Shown: positions 34,951 through 44,718 of the stretch, piece by piece
Layout of the letters: the number at the start of each line of letters is the position of its first letter
How positions within the stretch are numbered: the first letter of the stretch is position 1
From: Rostrohypoxylon terebratum
Taxonomy: Eukaryota > Ascomycota > Sordariomycetes > Xylariales > Hypoxylaceae
Reading direction: 5' to 3'
Length of the DNA: 64,000 bases
Assembly (NCBI GenBank): GCA_022497145.1
Contig: MU385855.1
Coordinates: 992,001 to 1,056,000, forward strand
Notes under the pieces: model-generated
The model's input: only the letters and a program-made list of their open reading frames with translations
What the model was told of the DNA's origin: nothing
Databases searched by the model: none
Translations under genes and position numbers: made by a program

Positions 34951-36497
34951 GCCCCTGTCGATAGTAGATTTTATGTAAAAAGGTATTTCTTCTGATTCAG
35001 AAAAATGTAGGTACGTAGGTACGTAGGTTCCAAGCAGCCAAGTTAGCTTCGGTGACTGGTTTCTTCATTTGCTTTTGAAAATGAAATAATTGATTGCGCT
35101 GATTAAGTTGGCGGAGCCAGTTACTTCACTGTGTTTACCAACCAGCGAGTCGCACTGCTCGTCAGCCGGGGAAAAAAAAGAATCTTCTCTCAGCCGACCT
35201 CTTGAGAGAACCCACTATTAGACACCTACCTTCCAATATACTAAAGGGCTTACTTTACCTGACAGCAAATATCCTATTGTCAATATCGATCTGATGCTGA
35301 CTAGGTGAATAGGAAACTCGTATGCTGTACTTCTGGGTTCGAAGAGAGCATTGTTGTGTACCATAGCGTATGCCGGTCCCAGAATTACAAACCCTCTTGT
35401 TCAAGAAAACCGTCAATTGAATTGAAACTCTACCGTCAGTCTACCATACCGACGGGGGAGGGGGGGGGGGGGGTGTGCGGGGGTTTAACAACCGTTATTT
35501 CCCACGAAAAAATGGTTTTTAAACAGCTACAACAATTGTTGAAAACCAATAACGGTTGTTAAAAACTAACAACGCCTTTTATTTTATACAACCCATTTTT
35601 ATTATTTGACAACCGTTAAATCTGTAAAAAAAAATGGATTTGATTCCTACTAATATTGCTAAGATTTAGCTGTAACACCTGAAATTGGTTGAAAAAACTT
35701 AAGAGATTTTGTTTCTTCAAAGTCAACACTTCTTCCTCCTACAACACACAGCACACACACACCTACCTACAATACAGTACAAACCAGGTCAGTTCGGTCG
35801 AAACGTATCAAGATCTAATCTAATAAACCTACCTATACAGGTCTACCGAATCTACTCCATTTAAATCAATCGTGTCTAGTAAGTACTGTATCCTGTATCC
35901 TGTATCTTAAATACTGAATCCTGTATCCTCAGATCAACGTATTCAAAAGGTAGGTAGGTAGGTGTACACAGCTGTTGTTTGTAGTCGCGTTAAATAAGTA
36001 CTTTGTTTATTTACACTGGGCAGTAGCCAGTCTATAGCAACCAAAATATATATAAAATAATTATGTAACCTCTAAACTACAACTATCGTTATAAAGTCAA
36101 AGAGCGTTGAAAGGTCAACAACCGTTATTGCATCAATAATGCATTCCTCTCCAACTAAAGCACCAAACATACACTAAGGTAAAACGCAAGTTGGCTTGCA
36201 ACAACCGTTGTTGAAAACCCCCATTGCCGGTACGGTAGCCATTCGCCACAATATTGGTGACACCGAAGCGGGGTGGTACGGTGGGATGAATGCATATTAG
36301 CCAATGACCTCGAGTCAAAGTTAGCAGATGAGATATTACAGTTTCTGTGGCTTGTGGCACGGAAATCAGGGGCTCCTTCCATTTACAATTGATAAAAAAT
36401 CGAGATATCGTTAATATCACCGAAGACCCGAAACTTCACCTCATGTGGTACTATGGCATAATTTACATAAAGCCTCTTCCGGATTATCTCTTGAATT
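34951..36497. repeat. Repeat-rich intergenic region with AACCGTT inverted repeats and a poly-G tract
   Basis: A G-run with one break lies at about 35454-35473. A perfect 16-bp inverted repeat follows: TTTAACAACCGTTATT at 35484-35499 and its complement at 35548-35563. More ACAACCGTT words occur near 35609, 36118 and 36200. GTAGGTACGTAGGTACGTAGG is near 35010-35030. There is a GTATCCT repeat near 35885-35930. No coding gene is supported. Confidence 0.55.
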
Positions 36498-36842
36498 ATG
36501 CAATCTGGCAGGCACATCTTCCAGAACCACCTTCAGGAGTTGGAATCGGAATCGGAATTGGAAATGTTTGTTCGCGATACGATAAATATCGAGCTGCGCT
36601 TGGGTTTCTCCGAAGTTACAGTCCCCTTATCCGACACGAGTCGGACTTCATCATCGCCCAGAGGAGTAATCTTTTGCCAAAGTACGTGGCATTCGTTCGT
36701 ACGGGTTAGTTGGATGTTCTCCGTGGCAACCATCATCTTTGCCGCCAGCCCTGCCCTTGTTACAATTATTAGCATCATCGTGTTGTTGATAATCCAGGGC
36801 CAATTTGCAATGTGGATCAGATGGAAGACATTGAAGCCATAA
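36498..36842 (+). CDS. Hypothetical ORF with one membrane segment, 114 residues
   Basis: ATG-initiated open frame. Residues 1-70 are polar and acidic (QELESESELEMF), and residues 78-104 form a hydrophobic segment (MFSVATIIFAASPALVTIIS) followed by a basic end. It could be a real small membrane protein or the last exon of a decayed gene; no splice partner was found. It lies between repeats, which lowers confidence. Confidence 0.3.
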   Translation: MQSGRHIFQNHLQELESESELEMFVRDTINIELRLGFSEVTVPLSDTSRTSSSPRGVIFCQSTWHSFVRVSWMFSVATIIFAASPALVTIISIIVLLIIQGQFAMWIRWKTLKP

Positions 36843-37268
36843 GGCAATTTTCCCTTTCTAGTGTATCCTTCACGAAGCCGTCTGTGGCACACTGATTAGT
36901 GAAGCGCACTTCCTACCTACCTACCTAGTAAGTGGGAGTATAAGTCTATGGCTTTCTTGCTGTAAACTCTGACTGCACGCCCCAAACAAATGACCACAGT
37001 ACAACTTCAGGTGGTGCTTGTGCCATTCTTTGCCGATTTTGCATTGGAGTAGTACTGGGTATGCCTTAGCAAGGCTCTTGTCATTGCTTTTTATTCCATG
37101 GATGCCTTGTAGGTACCTAGGTAGGCATATCAGCAAAGGTCGGGGTAAGGAAGGCAGTTTTGAAGTCAGGCTAGATTTAGCAGCTCAATCTGGAGAATTA
37201 TCGCCCGTGGTACTCAGTTGTTATTGTTATACTTAAGTATAGAACGCACCGGTTCCGGCGCTACAATA
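36843..37268. other. Intergenic region upstream of the MITE and CorA-like gene
   Basis: Contains CCTACCTACCTACCTAG (36910s) and GTAGGTACCTAGGTAGG (37110s). Nothing else seen. Confidence 0.35.
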
Positions 37269-37484
37269 GCCCGACAGTAGGAGTCTTCAAGCACCTCCAT
37301 ACCTAGCTAAAGGGGCGTTGACGCCCCTCGGTAAACTACAATATAAGGCAAACAAAGTTATTTCAACAACTGCTAAGTAAAAAAAATCATATTACTAAGC
37401 CATTCATTCCCTTTGTTCCTATTCAGGAAATTTTGAAATTTTTGCGGAAAAAAAAGCAACACAATACCCCTCCTACTGTCGGGC
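37269..37484. mobile_element. Candidate MITE, 216 bp, 15-bp terminal inverted repeats
   Basis: Left end GCCCGACAGTAGGAG (37269-37283); the exact complement CTCCTACTGTCGGGC forms the right end (37470-37484). Both ends are flanked by ATA, a possible 3-bp target duplication. The interior is A/T-rich and holds the hairpin GGGGCGTTGACGCCCC. No transposase ORF, so it would be non-autonomous. It sits 69 bp upstream of the CorA-like start codon. Confidence 0.7.
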
Positions 37485-37553
37485 ATAAAGAGATAACCGA
37501 GTACTTCTAGAGAACTTCACCACCTCCTGATAGAAATATTGGCGGCGTCTAAA

Positions 37554-39454
37554 ATGGCCCACATTGTGTACTCTCCGACCGCGAGCGACTTGATTCCCCA
37601 CGAACACAGGACTCGGTTGTTTGCCCACCAGGATGCCGGCTTAGACGATATCGAAGTCCTCGTTCGCCCCACAGATTTGACAAACCCAACAATTCGATCT
37701 CAACCGTACGCTCTTGTATCTTCATCTAATGGATTTAACTCACAATAACTCATGAAATTGACACCTAGCTTAATACAGCGCAGGCTGCACTCACCCGGAG
37801 GCCTCACGGACTTCTTTTTGGTTAGTGAATTGACCATCTATGGATATCACTATTCGACGCACGGAATGTCATCTAATGGATAATTCTGTATCCCAGAGCG
37901 AAGAATTCAGTCTAGGTGACAGCTTCTTGTATGTGCGCCACGTTCCATATTTTTACATACCTACCTAGTAGAGTACATTCTATTTACGCCCCGATACCAG
38001 TATCCTTCGCCAGACCTGTACCTTGGGACGTTTTAATCTTTCATTCGAGACATTTCGCACTTTACTTGATGAAATTGGTGCTTTCCATCCATTTATAAAC
38101 ACAATTTTGGGATTTGGATTCCGGCTGCGAGACGACGACAACTTCTCCAGCTGCAACATACAACCTGACAGTCTGCTTGAGGGAAGTGTGTCTTTTCGTA
38201 AGTATCACGACTATGTTGATAATCGGGAGCCATGGCTTGACTATACACATGAGTTCGCTTACAGCCCCTTCGTGTAGAGATGAGCTACAATGTACGCTAT
38301 ATCGACAAGAACGGTCGGAAAGATGGTAGCATGTGGTCTCTGCGCCACTGCGGGGTATACCAAAAGTGCATTTCTCAATCGAAGACCTCGATATGGATTC
38401 TGCTACAACCATCTCAAAGTGTCTATAATAGGCTAATACACATGTTACGATCCGAATCTTATTTAGAAGATTCATACAGATGCCACGGTTTACCAATTCA
38501 CTTGGCTTTTCTTGCCGACATCGAAAGAGAGTGGCGGGAATACATCACTACCTTACAAGAAAGGTTTTTGTTAAAGGTGCCATAGATCAGACCATAGGGA
38601 ACATGAAGTACAAATGCTAACAGAAAGAAGCAAGAGGCTGCTCTGTATTCGAGCGTGGGTGTGAAAGTCGACGTGGACTTTATCGTCACCTTTGCCGACT
38701 ATCAAGAATTACATCGATCCATGTCAAAACTACGAAGAGACCAAGTTGTGCTATCTTCTCACTTGGACATTCTAGACAGGTGCAGTTCCCTATTCCAGAG
38801 GTTACCAATCTCCCCTACTCTCAACCAGGCGGAAAGCCTTACTACTCAGAGACATGCGACAGAACTTGCTGTAGGAAGCATTCAAGCTTACCTCCGGAAC
38901 CACAAGAGGTGCATCGAAAAGCTTTTGAAGGACTCAGAAGGGGTTTCCCAAGTAGTGAGCTCTCACCACTCCCAATAACAGCACGTTGACTCAAAGTTCA
39001 TGTTCTCACTGGCGAAGTTGATTCAGATCCTGAACCATCGGAATGACGAGATCTTGATCAGGACTCAAGCGAATACTCAACAGATGTCTGAAGAAAACAG
39101 TATCGGTACACGTTCAGTAGTGATGATTCTGGAGAACAGCCAGAGAGATACGAAGATGGTCAAAGTTCTGACTATTGTTGCGATGCTATATCTACCGGCT
39201 TCTCTTGTGGCAGTGAGTCTAGGACACCGCATCCCTTCGCATTGGTATCCCTAATACTAACATTTTGGGATCTACAGTCCATTTTCAGTAGCAATCTTGT
39301 CCAATTCGGCTCTCAGCCAAATCCACAGTCTCACAACGAGGGTGTTTACGTGGCTAAGGAGTTCTGGCTTCTGCCCGCTGTATCACTTGGGTTGCTCGTG
39401 GTCACTTTTGGCTTGACACATGGGCTCCTCCGGGCATATCCATCCGCATGGTGA
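37554..39454 (+). CDS. CorA-like membrane protein (fungal CorA-type Mg2+ transporter superfamily)
   Basis: Eight-exon model: 37554-37705, 37784-37820, 37897-37941, 38014-38197, 38278-38576, 38628-38951, 39018-39212 and 39278-39454, in phase throughout, 470 residues. The N-terminal cytosolic region resembles ascomycete CorA-like proteins (RLFAHQDAG, LGRFNLSFETFRTLLD, WSLRHCGVYQKC, IHLAFLADIEREWREYI). A long helix (HRNDEIL...) leads to the first membrane segment, TIVAMLYLPASLVASIFSSN, then LLPAVSLGLLVVTFGL. The bacterial-type GMN pore signature is not obvious, so ion transport is unproven. Exon 6/7 uses a 66-nt intron ending GCGAAG; without it an in-frame TAA would stop translation. The exon 6 acceptor (38628 or 38631) is not settled. 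Confidence 0.75.
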
Positions 39455-40503
39455 GGATCTCGGAGTACGGTGAAATATCTCCCGAAAAGGAAATGGCAAT
39501 AGCGAATACGATGTAATAGCTAGGTATATATTCACTCATCAGATTATAAATTTTCATCGAATTTATGGTCCAAGACCAACCTTGCATCTCCTACTATGTA
39601 GTCTTTGCCGAACGGCATCGTTTTTGTTCCTCCTATTCAATATGTCAACAAGCGCTTATGTGCGAGCGGTCATGGCCAAGGAAACCAACAGTTGTTAATC
39701 TTCGAGGCACCGTTAAATTGAATGTATCGCCCGCGTCCTATACAACCACGAGATTATGTCAGCCAAGCAACTGATGCACCTAAGTATTCAGATTGCTGTA
39801 TGGAATTCTCATACTATAGTTTCAATTTTGAAGTTACTACCAAATAAAGATACTAGTAAGTCTCTCAATTTCGCTATTTCCATGTACCTGCTTTGTATAG
39901 TCTGTCTCTCCATCTTGAAGTGGGACACATACAAGTGCTCGTCTCTCTTCTTGCAGTAGCTGAAGCTTGGCTAATAGTTTGAATCTGTCGATAATGTACT
40001 AGGAAGAATTGGGGCGAAATGGAGGCCTGAGGAAATGGAGTTCAAGCCGCGAACCGCGTCGCATGGCTTAAGGGGTACCTCTTCCTACTTATATTCATGG
40101 ATGATTAAGGAAACTCACGACTCATTACATACATATATCAAATTAGTAAATACTTCTTTGAATTAAGTCTGTTCTTGTTTAAGGGGGTGACGATTATTTC
40201 GGCAATTGTTCAAGCAAGTGCCAATATGCCTCGAGGTAAGGTCTACTTAAAATTGCCGCAATGGATGATACAGTAGAGGTTGCAAAATGGGTACTCCAGA
40301 GCTTCGAAAGGCTCGCCAAGGTAGGCTACCTACATAATATGCAACCCACGTCTCACCGAAAATCAATATTTTCCAGGTTCTTGCCACACAGCTTCATCTT
40401 TCACACCACTGGGGCGAAGGTTCTAGCTCTAGAACCTCGTATATCCCTCATTGAGCCTCACTGCCTACGTCATACGCAAGATAAATTATGTAACTCTATG
40501 AAC
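39455..40503. other. Intergenic region between the CorA-like gene and the solo LTR
   Basis: Short open frames only, none with family or splice support. Nothing else seen. Confidence 0.35.
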
Positions 40504-40899
40504 TGTTACGAACCTATACCTAGGTACTAAGGTATACGGGGTGATTCGTGGGTTTCCTTGTTTGTTAGCAGTACTCGTAGAGATCAGATCAAAGGTGGAC
40601 TGTTCGTAAGAGAGGCTTGGAGTCCTCTCTCTATTAGTTCGATGTGGTTGAAGTAATAGACTTAGATTGATAGCTGGTGAGCTAAAGGAATGACTAGATA
40701 CATGGGGGACACCATTCTTCTTATACTATTCCTTCCTTCTTGAGTTCTTGGTGAATCGTGGATAAGTAGTTGCTATCACCTTGATTCATCGTTTCTTGAA
40801 TCGTTGAATCGGGGTTCCTCTCTCCTTGATTCATCGTTTCAGTCACGTGACCCTCGGATTATTCCTTCCTCCGTGGGGTCTTTATTTGGGGTCGTGACA
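40504..40899. mobile_element. Solo LTR (396 bp) of a second family
   Basis: Starts TGTTACGAACC and ends GGGTCGTGACA. It is flanked by identical 5-bp TGAAC (40499-40503 and 40900-40904). It shares AGAGAGGCTTGGAGTCCTCT and neighbouring words with 30976-31300. The interior has a repeated CTTGATTCATCGTTTC (near 40780 and 40832). No coding capacity. Confidence 0.88.
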
Positions 40900-41220
40900 T
40901 GAACACATCAACGAGGCTCGGTCTATCGTGTCTACGTGTATTCCACAACGGAGTATTAATTGCCGTTGCATATGCCTCCTGTACATACCTAGGCAGTACA
41001 TGTACAAGGCTCGGGGAATTTGCCACACATTGACGTGCCCAAGCTCCCGACGTCTCCGAATGTCAGGCTGTCGTTGTGACAAGTGGTTTCGATTTATATG
41101 TATCAAGCAGGATCGAGTACCTGTTCAAGTTCATGTGCTTCTTCTAGGTAGATGAGCGTTCCTTTATTTTGACATTCTACATTAAACTGTGCCGACGCCA
41201 AAGACCGTGAAGACGACGCT
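40900..41220. promoter_or_regulatory. Promoter interval of the kinase-TPR gene
   Basis: 321 bp between the solo LTR and the start codon, so LTR sequence lies inside the likely promoter neighbourhood. No specific sites recognised. Confidence 0.35.
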
Positions 41221-44209
41221 ATGGCAGACGCCCAGACGGAAACAAGCCTGTCATATTGCAGTGGCTCCCACGGAATTTATCAGAGCGCAGATATCGATGA
41301 GCCGCCGCAACGTGCCCCTGAATTCCTCGACATCCTTGGCCATGCACAAAGACTCGGAGTTCCTATTCTACCCATCACTTGGAACCCTATGCTCGACAAA
41401 TTGGGCGAAGGTCTCACATCTGAGGTCAATCAGGTACTTGTCTCGATACAGTCTAGCTTCGCCTTCAAGCGTACGGTGGGCCCGATAGATCGCTCATACA
41501 GAGCGCTGCAAAGCGAAATGACTGTTTTGAGTCACCCACACATACGGAACCATCCGAATATCCTGCAACTTCAAGGCCTTTGCTGGGACTTCTCACACAG
41601 AACACAAATTCGACCCGTGATGGTATTCGAGAAGATTTTTCGTGGTAGTGTTATGAGATTTATGGAGCTAGAAGGTCAGAACATGACCATGACTCAGCGA
41701 CAGTCTCTTTGCGCTGATATCACAAGGGCTGTGAGACTATTGCACCGCATCAGTACGTGTTTCAGTACGACTGATTATATGACGCAACTCATTAATTCCC
41801 AGACATTATTCATGGAGATATCAATCCGCGTAATGTGCTCATATCAACTGATGATGCTTCTGGTGGCTTTGTTGCCAAAGTGGCTGATTTCGGATTTTCT
41901 ACCATTGCTGCTGGGGAGCACGACTTGATCAGACTCCCGCGCACCACCACCTGGACGGACCCTGAGATACACCGTCGATATCATACAATCTCAGATGCCA
42001 AGAAAGGCGATATATACTCACTGGCGATGCTTCACGCATTTATCCTATTCCAAACACCTAGTCGCAATATCACAGAGGGCAAGCCGTACTCCTGGATAGA
42101 GGATGCGCAAAAGAACAACAGTATTGGTTCGCTTGTGCACGACCTTGTCATGGAGCATCCAGATTTGACGGAAAGTTCCAAAGAAGCACTTTATAAATTT
42201 TTTGATCGGACGTTGAATGTTACTCTCAGTGAGAGAACGTCGGATATCGGTACTTTAGTGGAAGTGGAAGAAAAGCCTAGGTGAGATGAAGCCAACTTGG
42301 AGGTACCTCTATGGAAAACATACATACTGATTTACGATAGTGATCTCCCAATGATGGAGGCTAAAGCTATGTGCGTAGAAAGTGGAAGGCGTCATTTCAA
42401 GGTAATCTGCATCCCAAATTGCTAGGTATAACGACTAACACGACCATTACCTAGATAGTCAATATCATCGGGGAGGTCATGGTAAGCCGGTCCGAACTGA
42501 AGCAGCACATTTTTAGGTGCCTACTTGAAGATTGGGAGGCACGGAGTCACCCCGAAGTGGCGTTTGAATTGGCATTTTGTTATAAAACAGGCTTTGGTGT
42601 AAACGCTGACTGGACCAAGGCTGATACCTACCTTCGCTACAGTGGTAGACAGTCTGGTGAGCTCAATAATCTACTAACTATTGATAAACCCGAGCCTTTA
42701 AGTAAAAGTGATAGCTTAGCTCGCGTAGCCATGGCGGGCGGCTACATCGGCTCGGTAGGGTATGGCTTGACGGGCCTATCCCCTGAAGATCTAAGTCAAA
42801 TCGAAGAAAACTCTTCTAGGGAAATATCCGATGTCGAAAGAGCTTACCCATCAGGTTCCTGGGCCTTGAAAGTCCATAAGCTTAATTACTTGCGAGTTCT
42901 GCACGCTAAAATGGACTTTGCTCGGGCAGTACCGCTGGCTTCTGAATTATTCAGCTCCAGTATAGACGATGATCCCAGAACCGATGACATATATTCAATC
43001 GTTTCGAAGTCAGAACTAGCTGACATACTGGAGAAACAATCATCGTATGCTAAGGCCGAGATGTTAGGAAAGCAAGTTGTCCAGTATTGGGAAGCCACTC
43101 ATGGGACAGACAACATCGCCACTATTACGACCATGAATAATCTCGCTTCTATCAAGACAGGGTATGGAAAACTCGCAGAAGCATATGACCTATCGAGAAA
43201 AGTGCTAGACAGCTGTGAGAGACTGCTAAGCTCGAGTCACCCAAACACCTTGTGTGTCGCGTGTAACCTTGCCGCTATCCTTCAGAAGCAAGGGAAGTAC
43301 AAGGATGCAAGGTCATTACTACAGCCATATCATGATTCCGCGATATGTGTCTTGGGTAAGGACGATTTGATTGTGCTGCATCTCGAGAATCTGCTCGGGC
43401 TACTGCAGTGTGACCTTAATGAGTATGACGTGGCTGAGCATTTTCTGCGTCGGGTCATGGAGGTACGGAAACACCGACTAGGATCGAATCACCCTCAAGC
43501 ATTGACTAGCCTTTCGAATCTTGCCTACCTGAATCATCTTCGAGGCACGTTTGATGAATCTGTCCGGATTTATAGCGAGGTAGTTGAATTGAGACGAACG
43601 GTGTTAGGACCAACACATACATCCACACTAAACGACTATATTAATCTTGGTTCAGTTCTTATAAAGATTCACAACTATCCTCGGGCTAAGGAGATACTTC
43701 AACATTGCTGGCTGGTGAGTTCACAGGCCTACGGAATCCATAACCAGACGACTTCACATTGCTTAAATGTCCTTGGAGACGTGTTCAAGGGTATGAAGGA
43801 GTTTTTCCTTTCAAGTCTCTGCTATACTTATGCATATGAGGAGAGCAATCAGGCCTTCGGGGCCGATCATCCATTGACGCTGAATTGTCTCGTGGGTCGA
43901 GCAATCGCATTGGGATTCCTTGGAAGTAGCCCCGATGAAGCCAAAGCCTTGCTCCTTGACGCTGCTACAAGATTGGAGCGAACGCGTGGGTCTTACCACC
44001 CTGCCACTATAGGTGCTTATCATTCGCTCACTACAATGCTTCATAACCAGGGGAAGTATGCAGAGGCGCTACAACTAGCGGAAGACACTTTGAACAAAGC
44101 TGAGGTCCAGCTAGGACAGCAACACCCAATCATAGCCAGCTTGCGACAAAACAGGGAGGCTATAATGTCGAAAAAGAGAGAGGTCGAAGGCAGAGAAAAC
44201 GTCGCGTGA
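41221..44209 (+). CDS. Protein kinase-like domain fused to a C-terminal TPR (kinesin-light-chain type) array
   Basis: Exons 41221-41752, 41803-42280, 42341-42401 and 42455-44209 give 941 residues. Kinase part (about 50-330): glycine loop is weak (LGEGLTSEV), candidate ATP lysine Lys83 in FAFKRT, catalytic HGDINPRN (Asp183) and Mg-binding DFG (206-208), with EIHRRY in place of a normal APE; activity is plausible but not certain. A linker contains Sel1-like sequence (FELAFCYKTGFGVNADWTKA), then from about residue 540 to 925 there are repeated TPR units with the NLA(S/Y)L...G(K/T)Y..A pattern. The architecture suggests a signalling protein that binds partners through TPRs. The tail faces the tandem-kinase gene, with 509 bp between stop codons. 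All four exons join in phase. Confidence 0.85.
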
Positions 44210-44718
44210 TGTCTCGACTCTCGCGTCGAAGTGGATTTCTGCTGGGCCTAGGACCTAAGTACCTACCTGAGCAGTCTTTGAATAGGAACTCAGTAAATCG
44301 CTTTCCGATGCCATTCTGCGCCGAATTATTCGGCATAAGCTCGAGATAGATAATCAAGATAGGAGAGAAGAAGCGAGTCTTAGGGGTGTGGTAGAGTCTC
44401 TGTACAACTATCATGCAACGAAGAGTGCTTGGGAAACCCTCCAAACCATCACGAGGCATCTCTTGGGATATTACGAGAATGTTGCTTACCAGAGATGAAA
44501 TGTACCTACCTTACATGTCATACTACCTAGTAAAATAAAATATTTAGTAGATCATACATGCTAGTTTATTGAATATAAGTGAGATACACAGATTGCTATC
44601 TCGAAGATATGTTATGTCTTTTGTTCTAGATGACTTATTCTGATGGCGATTTTAAAATTATTTCAGACTAGAAACTCAAGATACTATCAGCTGTTGAATT
44701 CTGACTAATGATCTATAA
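44210..44718. other. Convergent 3' region between the two kinase genes
   Basis: 509 bp between opposing stop codons. A minus-strand open frame (44160-44459) overlaps the TPR gene end and looks accidental. No other feature. Confidence 0.4.

Noticed and set aside
38952..38981. 30-nt intron or nonsense TAA in the CorA-like gene
   Set aside because: Too short for an intron; a 66-nt intron ending at 39017 restores the family sequence without a stop.
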